This document shows positions 45,743-53,681 of a stretch of DNA of 64,000 bases, piece after piece (the stretch's first letter is position 1; each line of letters begins with the position of its first letter). Position numbers and translations under genes: made by a program. The notes under the pieces were generated by a model that saw only the letters and a list, made by a program, of their open reading frames with translations, did not search any database and was not told where the DNA came from. The stretch comes from a bacterium (lineage in GTDB: Bacteria > Hinthialibacterota > Hinthialibacteria > H5-UNCL2): the NCBI GenBank assembly GCA_015075175.1, contig JABTUV010000010.1, forward strand, positions 62,001 to 126,000, in the 5' to 3' direction.

Positions 45743-47545
45743 TCACCTGCCCAGCTGCATGAGTCCCCAAGCGCACAGCACCATCAGTCCTACCGCGATC
45801 CACGCCAGCGCGAAGCCGACCAGGTCCTCGCGGTAGCGGAAGAAGAATCCCTGCCAGCGTTCGCGGGTGAACCAGCCGGGCAGGTCGAGGAAGAGCAAGT
45901 CCTGCCCGCGCTCGCGCGCCAATGGTTTCTGTCCGCCCTGCGGCAGGGCTTCGCCGTCCGTGGAACGAACCTGGTTGTCGAAGAACGCCGCAATCCGCCG
46001 CGCGTCCTCCGGCGGCGTGAGGAGACTGGCCACGATGAGGGCGGAGAAGCCCGAGACCATGGCCCAGAAGAAGGGCCACGGCGTCCAACTGTAGTACAGG
46101 CGGAGATCGCCGCGGGAGAGGAATTCGAGGCCGCGCCCGTCGCCGATCGCCTGCAGCCAGGCTCGCCAAGCCTCGCCCAGACCTGCAAACGCCTCGGGTC
46201 CGGAGAGCGGCCTTACGTCCTTTAAGTACCCCATGAAGTAATAGACGCCCGTCGCCGCCAGCGTGCCCGCCCACGCCCCCCAGCGATTGGCCCGCTTCCA
46301 CAAGAATCCGGACAAAATCATCACGCCGATGAGGGCCGCCAGCGACTCGGTGAAGAGAAAGGCGTCCTTCAGGTTTTCCACGTACAGGGCGAACAGGATG
46401 CCCAGACCCGTCAGGATCAGCCCCGAGAAGCGCCCGCACCACAGGAGCTCCCGGTCCGGCGCCCCGCGGCGCAGATAACGTTGGTAGAGGTTGCGCGTGA
46501 ACAGCGCGCCGGTATTGACCATGAAGTTCGAGCAGGTCGACATGTTGGCGGCCAGGACGCAGGCGGCCAACAGGCCCGTCAAGCCGGGATAGAGCAGCTC
46601 GCGCGCGGCGTAGCCGAAGGCCTCCTCGGGATCGGCCAGGGTTCCGCCCCGCTGCACCAGGAGGGCCGCCACGATCAACCCCGTCAGCGCCCAGCCGATG
46701 GTGCAAAACCGCTTGACCACCGCGCCGTAGGTGTTGCCGATGCGCCCCGCCCGCTCGGTGGCGCCGGTCGCGCACATCGACAGCGTATGCGGCAGGGCCA
46801 CGATCCCCACGATCCCCGTCAAGGTCAGCATGGCGATGTAAAACGCGCCCATCTGCGCGGCCTCGCCCCAGAGATGAAAACTCTCCGCCGGCAGCGCCGC
46901 CCTCATGCCGGAAAACCCTCCCACCGCCGACAAACCCGACGGAATCAGCATGAAGGAGAGGACGATGATCATCCCCGCCTGCACAAAGTCGGTGTACGCC
47001 GACGCCAGCAGTCCGCCGAAGAAACTATAGAGAATGAAGGCCGCCGTCATGACGATGACGACCTGATTGGCGGTGACCACGTTCCCGCCGGTCGCCACGG
47101 CGATGACCTTGCCCGCGCCCTTCAGCATGCCACCCTGGTTGAAGACGAAGAGCGCGATGGCGTAGACGGTGTAGACGAACGCCAGGGCGGAGCCGTAGCG
47201 GTCCTCGACGATCTCGCCCGTGGTGGTGCGTTCGCTCCTGCGGAACCAGGGGGCGAAGAGCCAGTAGAAGGGCGTGATGAGGAGGTTCTTCCACTGAATC
47301 CAGATGGCGGCGAAGCCGCCGGCGTAGACGGCGCCGGCTTGGACTACCGGCATTTCAGCGTGGGTGCCGGTGCCGAACACCTGGCCCAGCATGATCCACC
47401 AAGGCAGCTTGCGCTCGCCCAGGAAGTAGCCGCCGGTGGAGCGGATGCGGCGGGCGATCCAGAGGCCGTAGGCGACGATGCCGATGAAGTAGGTGAAGAG
47501 GACGATCCCGTCGAGGGTCGTGAAGCCAGGGCCGGTTTGCGGCAT
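45743..47545 (-). CDS. Sodium:solute symporter (SSS family)
   Basis: A 600-residue protein with about 13-14 membrane spans. SSS landmarks: LDGIVLFTYFIGIVAYGLWI, STGGYFLGERKLPWWIMLGQ, YSFFGGLLASAYTDFVQAGM (the conserved GG-x-x-A-x-x-x-D-x-x-Q segment) and AACVLAANMSTCSNFMVNTG. The family couples Na+ entry to uptake of sugars, sialic acid or amino acids. Its place opposite the glycan cluster suggests import of a sugar product. The C-terminal loop (DARRIAAFFDNQVRSTDGEA) is cytoplasmic. Convergent with the NRAMP-like gene, 44 bp away. Confidence 0.88.
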   Translation of the reverse strand: MPQTGPGFTTLDGIVLFTYFIGIVAYGLWIARRIRSTGGYFLGERKLPWWIMLGQVFGTGTHAEMPVVQAGAVYAGGFAAIWIQWKNLLITPFYWLFAPWFRRSERTTTGEIVEDRYGSALAFVYTVYAIALFVFNQGGMLKGAGKVIAVATGGNVVTANQVVIVMTAAFILYSFFGGLLASAYTDFVQAGMIIVLSFMLIPSGLSAVGGFSGMRAALPAESFHLWGEAAQMGAFYIAMLTLTGIVGIVALPHTLSMCATGATERAGRIGNTYGAVVKRFCTIGWALTGLIVAALLVQRGGTLADPEEAFGYAARELLYPGLTGLLAACVLAANMSTCSNFMVNTGALFTRNLYQRYLRRGAPDRELLWCGRFSGLILTGLGILFALYVENLKDAFLFTESLAALIGVMILSGFLWKRANRWGAWAGTLAATGVYYFMGYLKDVRPLSGPEAFAGLGEAWRAWLQAIGDGRGLEFLSRGDLRLYYSWTPWPFFWAMVSGFSALIVASLLTPPEDARRIAAFFDNQVRSTDGEALPQGGQKPLARERGQDLLFLDLPGWFTRERWQGFFFRYREDLVGFALAWIAVGLMVLCAWGLMQLGR

Positions 47546-47719
47546 GAGGGCGGCCTTTCGCGCGCGAGCTGAGTCAAAGCATGAACGCGGGCCTTCCGGC
47601 CCGCCATGGCGGGATTATTAGCACGCGGCGCCCACCGTGAGTACCGGAAACGTGCGAGTGGGGGAGGATCGCCCGCGAAGCCCCGTCTGGTACCCTTTCA
47701 AGAAAAGTAACAGCAATTC

Positions 47720-47775
47720 GGCCGTCCTCTCGATACGCCGGAGTACCGGCTACTCGAGGACTCGGTTTTTTCCTT
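47720..47775. repeat. CTCGATACGG element family B, copy 6
   Basis: CCGTCCTCTCGATACGCCGG and AGTACCGGCTACTCGAGGAC, a compact copy with ends about 30 bp apart, between the symporter start and the DUF3568 gene. A run of T follows the GGACTCGG end, so it may double as a terminator for the minus-strand transcript arriving from neither gene; that role is uncertain. Confidence 0.6.
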
Positions 47776-47802
47776 CCCCCAACTTCTTTTTGAAAAGCGG
47801 CG

Positions 47803-48198
47803 CTAGCAGCGCGCCTCTATCGCTTTCAGGATCAAACGCGACTTGACTTCATCTCCGAAGGTTCCCACCCGGATGGTGAACTTGACGGTTTTCTCGTTCA
47901 TCTTCCTGACGTCCACTTTGACCTTGGTTCCGTCGCCGGTCTGAGCGACCAGTTTGCCTTCGAGGGCGTCCTTCTTCTCGCTGAGGATGGTGTATTCGAG
48001 GTCGCCCATGGCGGTCTTGGCGGCCTGCCAGGCTTTTTCGTATTCCACGTCCTCCATGGTTTGCAGGGCGCCGTTGCGGAAGGCGACCACGCCCACGCCC
48101 GCCACGGCCCCTCCGCCGATCAACGCAGCTGCACATCCGGAAAGCACTACCGCCAACACGCAAACGCCCAGCACGGCGCGCAAGGATAATCGTTGCAT
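47803..48198 (-). CDS. DUF3568-family lipoprotein
   Basis: A 131-residue small lipoprotein. The signal is RLSLRAVLGVCVLAVVLSGC with lipobox LSGC, then a glycine-rich stretch (ALIGGGAVAGVGVVAFRNGA) and a beta-rich domain (LEYTILSEKKDALEGKLVAQ, KVKVDVRKMNEKTVKFTIRV, FGDEVKSRLILKAIEARC). This is the pattern of DUF3568 proteins, conserved envelope proteins of unknown role. GGAGG lies 8 bases before ATG 48198. It is an isolated gene. Confidence 0.82.
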   Translation of the reverse strand: MQRLSLRAVLGVCVLAVVLSGCAAALIGGGAVAGVGVVAFRNGALQTMEDVEYEKAWQAAKTAMGDLEYTILSEKKDALEGKLVAQTGDGTKVKVDVRKMNEKTVKFTIRVGTFGDEVKSRLILKAIEARC

Positions 48199-48350
48199 TG
48201 TCAGGCCTCCCTCTGGATCGAGCGTTCTCACTGTAGGGAGTTTATCCGCGCGGCGGCGGCGTATCAACAGAATAGGACGTATGGGGCCTCTGGGACCCAT
48301 GGGACGAAATGCCCAAGGGTGCGAGGGCGGCGGCGCAGCACGCCGCGCAA

Positions 48351-49379
48351 CTACCGGGCGGGCGGAGGGCCGGTGGAGGCGCGCACCATGATGTTGGTCT
48401 CCAGGAGGATTTGCTGGGGGAAGTCGGCCATGTCGCCGTTGATGCGCCGCAGGAGGAGTTCCGCCGCCTTGCGCCCGATCAGGTAGGTGGGCTGCGCGAC
48501 CGTGGTCAGGGGTACGCGCAGCATCGCCGCCATGTCGATGTCGTCAAAGCCGGCGACCGAGATGTCCTCGGGGACCGACAGGCCCATGTCCAGAAGTCGA
48601 TGCATGACCTCGACGGCCAGGTCGTCGTTGTAGCAAAGGATGGCGGTGGGACGACTCTTCCCGCGCAAAAGCTTGACCAGGGCTCGGTTGACCTTGTCCG
48701 GCTCGCGGGCGGTCCCGCAGAACACCGCGGGCGCCGGCTTGCGGCGCGCCTCCTGCATCGCCTTGCGGTAGCCGACGTAGCGGTCCTCCGCAGTCGTCAC
48801 GTACTCGTGCCCGCCGAAGTAGACGATGCGCTCGTGGCCCAGATCCAACAGGTAGTGCGTCAGCCGCTTGATCGAGTTGACGTTGTCCACGCGCACCGCG
48901 TCCATGGGATGGCCCTTGAAGTAGCGGTTGGTCAGCACCAGCGGCACGTGCCGCCGCACGATCTCCTCGATGGCGGCGAAGCTCTTCATGGTGGGCGTCA
49001 CGATCATTCCGTCGACCGCCCGCTCCAGGAACAGGTCGATGACGCTGCGCTCGCGCACTTCGTCGCCGATGGAACTGGAGACCATCAGGTTGATGTTGTG
49101 TTGGTAGAGATAGTCCTCGACGCCGCGGATGATGCGCGAGTAGTTGGGGTTGGAGGTGTCGGTAATGACGACCCCCACGGACTCGGTGCGCTTGAGGACC
49201 AGACTGCGGGCCAGGAGGTTGCGCTTGTAGTTGAGCTGCTTGGCGACCTCCAGGATGCGCTGGCGGGTCTCGGGATGGATGTGGGGCAGGCCGCGCAGGG
49301 TGCGGGAGACGGTGTTGGCGGAGACCCCCGTGCGGGTAGCGATGTCTTTGATGGTGGCGCGATACTTGCGCAACGGCAT
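48351..49379 (-). CDS. LacI-family transcriptional regulator
   Basis: A 342-residue repressor. The N-terminal LacI HTH is TIKDIATRTGVSANTVSRTL followed by the hinge helix RRNLLARSL-type segment (here NLLARSLVLKRTESVGVVIT). A periplasmic-binding-protein-like ligand domain follows with SNPNYSRIIRGVEDYLYQHN, ERIVYFGGHEYVTTAEDRYV, TAILCYNDDLAVEVMHRLL and SVAGFDDIDMAAML. The ligand is probably a sugar. Palindromic TTAACGTTAA operators lie in the divergent gap to a pseudopilin gene, which suggests self-regulation and control of that gene. ATG 49379 is where the HTH begins; upstream in-frame codons cover the intergenic region. Confidence 0.9.
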   Translation of the reverse strand: MPLRKYRATIKDIATRTGVSANTVSRTLRGLPHIHPETRQRILEVAKQLNYKRNLLARSLVLKRTESVGVVITDTSNPNYSRIIRGVEDYLYQHNINLMVSSSIGDEVRERSVIDLFLERAVDGMIVTPTMKSFAAIEEIVRRHVPLVLTNRYFKGHPMDAVRVDNVNSIKRLTHYLLDLGHERIVYFGGHEYVTTAEDRYVGYRKAMQEARRKPAPAVFCGTAREPDKVNRALVKLLRGKSRPTAILCYNDDLAVEVMHRLLDMGLSVPEDISVAGFDDIDMAAMLRVPLTTVAQPTYLIGRKAAELLLRRINGDMADFPQQILLETNIMVRASTGPPPAR

Positions 49380-49461
49380 GGGCGGCTCTTTCCGGGCGAC
49401 CGGCTCTCCTCGCGGGTGGCGGCGCTTTCGCGTGAAAGTATCAAGTCTGATATTAGTAGTA

Positions 49462-49471
49462 TTAACGTTCG
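49462..49471. promoter_or_regulatory. Candidate LacI operator O3 (lacI side)
   Basis: TTAACGTTCG matches 8 of 10 positions of the TTAACGTTAA palindrome found twice nearer the pilin gene. It lies 83 bp upstream of the lacI start in an AT-rich stretch (TATTAGTAGTATTAACGTT), a plausible autoregulatory site. Confidence 0.5.
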
Positions 49472-49569
49472 CATGCGCCCACGTCAAAGCTATTTTCACC
49501 GGGTCCCGGCACGCTGTCGGGCAGGCAGGGACGCTTCTCTCCCCGGAGAACCGGCGCGAAGATTTTTGC

Positions 49570-49599
49570 TTGACAGAGGGCGGACGGGGGTGGTAAAAG
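49570..49599 (+). promoter_or_regulatory. Sigma-70-type promoter of the third pseudopilin
   Basis: TTGACA (49570-49575) is a perfect -35. Eighteen bases on, TAAAAG (49594-49599) is a weak -10. Operator O1 starts 6 bases later, covering the expected start point. Confidence 0.55.
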
Positions 49600-49604
49600 G
49601 CTCC

Positions 49605-49616
49605 ATTAACGTTAAT
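49605..49616. promoter_or_regulatory. Candidate LacI operator O1
   Basis: ATTAACGTTAAT is a perfect 12-bp palindrome placed at the expected transcription start. Central CG flanked by symmetric arms is the usual LacI-family operator design. Confidence 0.7.
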
Positions 49617-49642
49617 AGGGTGTTGCGGTGTTGGCGCAACTT

Positions 49643-49654
49643 GTTAACGTTAAT
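49643..49654. promoter_or_regulatory. Candidate LacI operator O2
   Basis: GTTAACGTTAAT, core TTAACGTTAA, centred 38 bp after O1 and upstream of the pseudopilin ribosome-binding site. Confidence 0.65.
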
Positions 49655-49681
49655 ATATTCTCCAGCGCGGGGAGATTCGCC

Positions 49682-50347
49682 ATGCGACGCCATCCCATCC
49701 ACCTGCGAGGGGCCTTCACGTTGATCGAGCTTCTGATCGTGGTCGCCATCATCGCCATCCTGGCGGCGATCGCCGTCCCCAACTTCCTGCACGCGCAGAT
49801 TCGCTCGAAAGTGGCGCGCTGCCAGGCGGACCTGCACAACCTGGGCACGGCGGTCGAGGCCTATGCAGTCGACTGGCAGCGCTATCCGCCCACCCGCACC
49901 AGCTACGCCGATTGGGACCCGCCCATTCCGGGCATGTCCGCGCAGGGGATTTACTCGGGCCGCCGCCTCTACGTTTGCACCACGCCGGTCGCCTATATCG
50001 CGCGCATTCCGCTCGACCCCTTCTCCGCCAACCCGCGCGGACCGGCCGGCAGCCCCCTCAACCGCCCGCCGCTGGAGTACAACGTCCGCAACGTCACCGA
50101 GTACATCGACGCCTCGGGCAACGTGCAGGTGGATCCGGTTATCGGCCAGCAGACCGTCTGGGTCACCAGTATCAACAAGCGGCCCATTTACGTTTTCTGG
50201 GGCTATGGGCCGGATCGGGACTTCGAGTATAATTTCGACGATCCGACGTATGATCCCAGCAACGGGATCACGTCGGACGGGGATATCTACCTCTTGGGAC
50301 CGGGGAACGAGTTTCCCAACAAGCCGAGGACGGGCCCGGTGGGGTAA
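49682..50347 (+). CDS. Pseudopilin-like protein under apparent LacI control
   Basis: A 221-residue protein with leader MRRHPIHLRGA, prepilin motif FTLIELLIVV with Glu5, a hydrophobic helix ending AVPNFLHAQIRSKVARCQAD, and a globular domain (LGTAVEAYAVDWQRYPPTR, VCTTPVAYIARIPLDPFS, YGPDRDFEYNFDD, SDGDIYLLGPG). It is more diverged from the two pseudopilins at 2.7-4.1 kb than they are from each other. A GGGGAG site precedes the ATG. Two operator-like palindromes and a TTGACA promoter lie upstream, and an intrinsic terminator follows, so it is a single-gene unit, likely induced by a sugar through the divergent LacI protein. Confidence 0.87.
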   Translation: MRRHPIHLRGAFTLIELLIVVAIIAILAAIAVPNFLHAQIRSKVARCQADLHNLGTAVEAYAVDWQRYPPTRTSYADWDPPIPGMSAQGIYSGRRLYVCTTPVAYIARIPLDPFSANPRGPAGSPLNRPPLEYNVRNVTEYIDASGNVQVDPVIGQQTVWVTSINKRPIYVFWGYGPDRDFEYNFDDPTYDPSNGITSDGDIYLLGPGNEFPNKPRTGPVG

Positions 50348-50403
50348 AAGCTTGGAAGTACAAGGTGGGTCTTAAGCCAAACTAAGATCCATACCTCTAT
50401 ATG

Positions 50404-50439
50404 CGGGGGAGGCCGCCCGGTCTTCCCCGGTTTTTTTTC
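50404..50439 (+). terminator. Intrinsic terminator of the pseudopilin gene
   Basis: CGGGGGAGGCCGCCCGGTCT then TCCCCGG forms a GC stem (CGGGGGA pairing TTCCCCGG), directly followed by eight T. It lies 57 bases after the stop codon. Confidence 0.75.
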
Positions 50440-50447
50440 TCGCGCCC

Positions 50448-50589
50448 GTAGCGCCAAGTCCGTAACGCCGGCATCCTGCCGGTTTGCGTGTAGACATGCT
50501 GTCCACACGCCTCGTCAGCAGCGACAGGCCGGCCCGAAGCGTGGGGGCGAGACGCCCGCCACGCAGGCCGGCAGGATGCCGGCGTTACG
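50448..50589. repeat. Hairpin repeat family A, copy 4
   Basis: Contains GTAACGCCGGCATCCTGCCGG, GTGGGGGCGAGACGCCCGCC and GCCGGCAGGATGCCGGCGTT. The right end is 17 bases from the M20 dipeptidase stop, and that stop lies in another GGCGTTACG. Confidence 0.8.
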
Positions 50590-50605
50590 GCTTGGGGATT
50601 CGGCG

Positions 50606-51970
50606 TTACGCCGTTGCCAGCTGGTCGTAGAGCTGCGCCATGGCGCGTGTGCCGGCGTGGAACTGGGCGAGGTCGAACTTCTCGTTGGGCGCGTGCAGGC
50701 AATCGTCGGGCAGGCCCCAACCGAGGAGCAGGCTTTCCAGGCCCAGCGTTTCGGCGATGTCCAGCACGATGGGGATGGAGCCGCCCATGCGCACGAGCAG
50801 GGGATCGCGGTTGAAGGTCATTTTCAAGGCGGCGCGGGCCGCCTCCATCCAGCGCCCCTGCGACGGGACAAGGATCGGGCCGGCGCAGGACAATTGCTGC
50901 AGCTCCAGGCGCACGCTGGGCGGGGCCAGCTCTTTCAACCAGGCCACGAATGCCGCGCTGATCTCTTTGGGGTCCTGGTCGGGCACGAGACGCATGGAGA
51001 TTTTGGCCGACGCCTCCGCCGGCAGGACCGTCTTGGCCCCGGCGCCGGTATAACCGCCCACGATGCCGTTGCAGTCCAGCGAAGGCAGGAACCAGGTCGC
51101 TTCGGCGGGATGCCGCCTGCCGCCCGCCGGCAATTCGGGTACGCCGGTCAGTCGGCGCACCTCCTCCGGACCGTACCCCAGTCGGTCCAGAAGCTCCCGC
51201 TCCCACGCCTCCATCGGCCGCACCCGGTCGTAGAAACCGGGAATGGTGATGCGCCCGTCGGCGTCCTGCAGTCGTCCGATCATGCCGCACAGCACGTTGA
51301 CCGGATTGGCGACCGCCCCGCCGTACTCACCCGAGTGCAGGTCGTGCGACGGTCCGCTCACCTTGACTTGGAAATAGAGGAGTCCGCGCAGGCCGTAGCA
51401 GAGGGTGGGCCGGCCGGCGGCCAGTTGGCCGGAGTCGGAGATGACCGCCACGTCGGCGGCCAGCTTGTCGCGGTTTTTTTGCAGCGTCTCCGGCAGATGC
51501 ACGCTGCCGATCTCTTCCTCGCCCTCCAGGATGATCTTGAGGTTGACGGGCAGTCGCCCGCGCACTTCCAGGTGGGCCTGGGCGGCGAGGAGGTGGGTCA
51601 AAAACTGGCCCTTGTCGTCGTCGGCGCCGCGGGCATAGACGCAGCCGTCGCGGATCATGGGGGAAAACGGCGGGCTGTTCCAAAGCTCGAGCGGATCCAC
51701 CGGCTGCACGTCGTAATGGCCGTAGGAGAGCACGGTCGGCGCGCCGGGCGCCGCCAACCACTCGGCGTAGACGGCGGGATGTCCGCCCGTGGGCAGGAGT
51801 TCCGCCGAGAATCCGCGCGCCGCCAGCCAGTCGCGCAGGTACTGCGCGCAGGCGAGCATGTCCATCTCGTGCCGGGGGTCGGCGGAAATGGTGGGAAAGC
51901 GCAGAAGCGTGAGGAGCTCCTCGACGTTGCGGGCTTCATGCTGTTGCAGGTACGCCAGGATCGAGCGCAT
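50606..51970 (-). CDS. M20-family dipeptidase
   Basis: A 454-residue metallopeptidase of the M20/M25/M40 family, complete. Zinc ligands and catalytic residues: GHYDVQPVDPLELWNSPPFS (His, catalytic Asp), YARGADDDKGQFLTHLLAA (bridging Asp), ILEGEEEIGS (catalytic Glu and ligand Glu), SDSG (Asp) and CLHAPNEKFDL (His near the end). The dimerisation (lid) domain is in between (KVSGPSHDLHSGEYGGAVAN). It probably splits dipeptides in the cytoplasm. ATG 51970 has AGGAG 5 bases upstream; a second ATG directly before it is too near that site. An isolated minus-strand gene. Confidence 0.9.
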   Translation of the reverse strand: MRSILAYLQQHEARNVEELLTLLRFPTISADPRHEMDMLACAQYLRDWLAARGFSAELLPTGGHPAVYAEWLAAPGAPTVLSYGHYDVQPVDPLELWNSPPFSPMIRDGCVYARGADDDKGQFLTHLLAAQAHLEVRGRLPVNLKIILEGEEEIGSVHLPETLQKNRDKLAADVAVISDSGQLAAGRPTLCYGLRGLLYFQVKVSGPSHDLHSGEYGGAVANPVNVLCGMIGRLQDADGRITIPGFYDRVRPMEAWERELLDRLGYGPEEVRRLTGVPELPAGGRRHPAEATWFLPSLDCNGIVGGYTGAGAKTVLPAEASAKISMRLVPDQDPKEISAAFVAWLKELAPPSVRLELQQLSCAGPILVPSQGRWMEAARAALKMTFNRDPLLVRMGGSIPIVLDIAETLGLESLLLGWGLPDDCLHAPNEKFDLAQFHAGTRAMAQLYDQLATA

Positions 51971-52122
51971 CATTTCTCCTTGGATCAAGCGAATGAGGGA
52001 GCCGACCCCATGCGGGGCGGTAGACGTATTCTACACAAGAAGGGGGGGAGAATCGAGGGCGCCCGGGGGCCTGTCCTCGGGTGGGAGGTATCCGCGGTGG
52101 GGTGCTCGTGGACCTTGCGTAT

Positions 52123-52152
52123 ACACGAATATAGTGTACACTATATTCGTGT
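52123..52152. promoter_or_regulatory. Perfect 30-bp palindrome, toxin-antitoxin operator
   Basis: Left half ACACGAATATAGTGT, right half its exact complement ACACTATATTCGTGT, centre between 52137 and 52138. It ends 10 bases before the antitoxin ATG, so RHH antitoxin binding here would block translation start and the promoter. Its AT-richness contrasts with the surroundings. Confidence 0.75.
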
Positions 52153-52162
52153 GGGGGTGGCC

Positions 52163-52384
52163 ATGTTGAAGAATATTACGCTCAGCGCGGAAGAGCGGCT
52201 CATCCGGGAGGCGCGGGAGAAGGCGCGCCGGGAAAACCGCACGCTGAATCAGGCTTTCCGCGAGTGGCTGTCGCAGTACACGGGGGCGGAGCAGCAGGCT
52301 CGGCAATTCCGCCGACTCATGGAGGAACTCTCGTATGTGCGTCCCGGCCGCAAGCTGACGCGCGAGGAAATGAATGAACGGTGA
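52163..52384 (+). CDS. Ribbon-helix-helix-like antitoxin
   Basis: A 73-residue protein: MLKNITLSAEERLIREAREK, ARRENRTLNQAFREWLSQYT and a basic tail VRPGRKLTREEMNER. The N-terminal strand (NITLS) followed by two helices fits the RHH/CopG fold of many VapB antitoxins. It overlaps the PIN-toxin gene by 11 bases, the typical antitoxin-first order. GGGGGTGGCC precedes the ATG. A perfect palindrome directly upstream supports autoregulation. Confidence 0.8.
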   Translation: MLKNITLSAEERLIREAREKARRENRTLNQAFREWLSQYTGAEQQARQFRRLMEELSYVRPGRKLTREEMNER

Positions 52385-52808
52385 CTTTTTCCTGGACACA
52401 AACATCTTCATTTACTCGCTCGACCCGAAGCATCCGGCCAAGCGGGCGACGGCCCGCGAGTTGATCCAGGCGGCGCTGTCGTCTCGACGGGGAGTCATCA
52501 GTTGGCAGGTGGTACAGGAATGCGTTCATGTCCTGAGGAAGAAGTGCGACGTGGCCATGACGCCGGAACATTGCCGGATGTATCTGGATGAAGTGCTCCT
52601 GCCCCTGTGTGCGGTGCATTCGAGCCGGGAGGTCCATCGCCATGCTTTCGACCTGCATGAGAGACAGGGCATTTCATTCCATGACGCGCTGATCGTGGCC
52701 GCCGCGTATGAGGCGGGTTGTGATCGACTTCTCACCGAGGATATGCAGCACGGCCAGACGGTCGCGGGCCTGACGATTGTTAATCCGTTCCTGGCCGCGA
52801 CGCGATAA
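52374..52808 (+). CDS. PIN-domain toxin (VapC-like ribonuclease)
   Basis: A 144-residue PIN domain. The four acidic residues are present: Asp8 (FFLDTNIFIYSLD), Glu (WQVVQECVHVLR), Asp (GISFHDALIVAAAYEAG) and Asp (LLTEDMQHG). VapC toxins cut tRNA or rRNA. It overlaps the RHH antitoxin gene and so is translated with it. Length and motifs match the COG5573-type VapC group. No truncation seen. Confidence 0.88.
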   Translation: MNGDFFLDTNIFIYSLDPKHPAKRATARELIQAALSSRRGVISWQVVQECVHVLRKKCDVAMTPEHCRMYLDEVLLPLCAVHSSREVHRHAFDLHERQGISFHDALIVAAAYEAGCDRLLTEDMQHGQTVAGLTIVNPFLAATR

Positions 52809-52817
52809 GGGACAGGT

Positions 52818-52918
52818 TTCCCCCTCACCCGGCCCTGCGGGCCGACCTCTCCCTCCAGGGAGAGGCGGAGATTCTTCCAGGGCCAAGTGAGCATGCCTCT
52901 AGGGAGAGGTGAAGATTC
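52818..52918. repeat. CTCTCCCT repeat family D, single diverged copy
   Basis: TTTCCCCCTCACCCGGCCCT, CGACCTCTCCCTCCAGGGAG and a second GGGAGAGGTGAAGATTC. Related to the array at 39.5-40.2 kb but with different spacing. It lies after the PIN toxin. Confidence 0.65.
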
Positions 52919-52951
52919 GTCTCCGCGGCCTCTGCGGCTTTGCGCGAGCTT

Positions 52952-53681
52952 CTACGTCACCTCCTCCTCTCCGCTCAGCGAGTGGAGGGTCCGGCCGTTC
53001 TTGCTCTCCCATTGATCCAGGATGGCCAGCGCCTCCTCGGGCGTGTTGACGCAGGCGAAGATGTCCAGGTCCGACGGGCTGATGAGGCCCGCGAAAGCCC
53101 CTGCGCGCGCAGCCGCTCGATCAACCCCTGCCAGTAGCCGCCATCGAGAGGATTACCGGAAGGGCTTCATGCGATGCGTCTGGATGAGCGTGATGGCCTC
53201 GAAGAATTCGTCCAGGGTGCCGAGCCGCCGGGAAGACGATGAAGGCCTGGCTGTACTTGACCAGCATCACCTTGCGCACGAAGAAGTAGCGGAACCCAGC
53301 GCGGTTGATGTAGGGATTGGGCTTCTGCTCCATGGGCAGGACGATGTTGAGGCCGATGGAGACGCCGTCGGCCTCGAAGGCGCCCTTGTTGGCGGCCTCC
53401 ATGATGCCGGGGCCGCCGCCGGTGGCAATGGCGTTACCGCGGCGGGCCAACTGGCGGGCCAGGTGCTCGGCCATCTGGTAGGCGGGATTGTCGGGACGAC
53501 TGCGGGCCGAACCGAAGATGGTCACGCAGGGCGGCAGGTTGAAGAGCGTGTCGAAGCCGTCCACGAACTCGGACATGATGCGGAAGATGCGCCAGGTGTC
53601 CTGCGGCGAGATGGCGTCGACGACGTACTGTTGTTCGGCCAAAGCGGCCTGGCGCGCGGAGCGAGGGTGGTTGATGGTCAT
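52952..53681 (-). CDS. LOG-family Rossmann protein (frameshifted in the 3' half)
   Basis: The N-terminal two thirds are clear: CVTIFGSARSRPDNPAYQMA, ATGGGPGIMEAANKGAFEAD, NPYINRAGFRYFFVRKVMLV and KYSQAFIVFP. The next conserved motif, PGGxGTxDE, is broken by two apparent one-base losses (53228-53238). In the right frame TLDEFFEAITLIQTHRMKPF follows, and after more shifts RGLISPSDLDIFACVNTPEE-like text (here AGLISPSDLDIFACVNTPEE) and SGEEEVT to a stop at 52952. LOG proteins release cytokinin-type bases from nucleotides, but bacterial members often have other roles. ATG 53681 overlaps the upstream YkgJ stop (ATGA). Confidence 0.78.
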
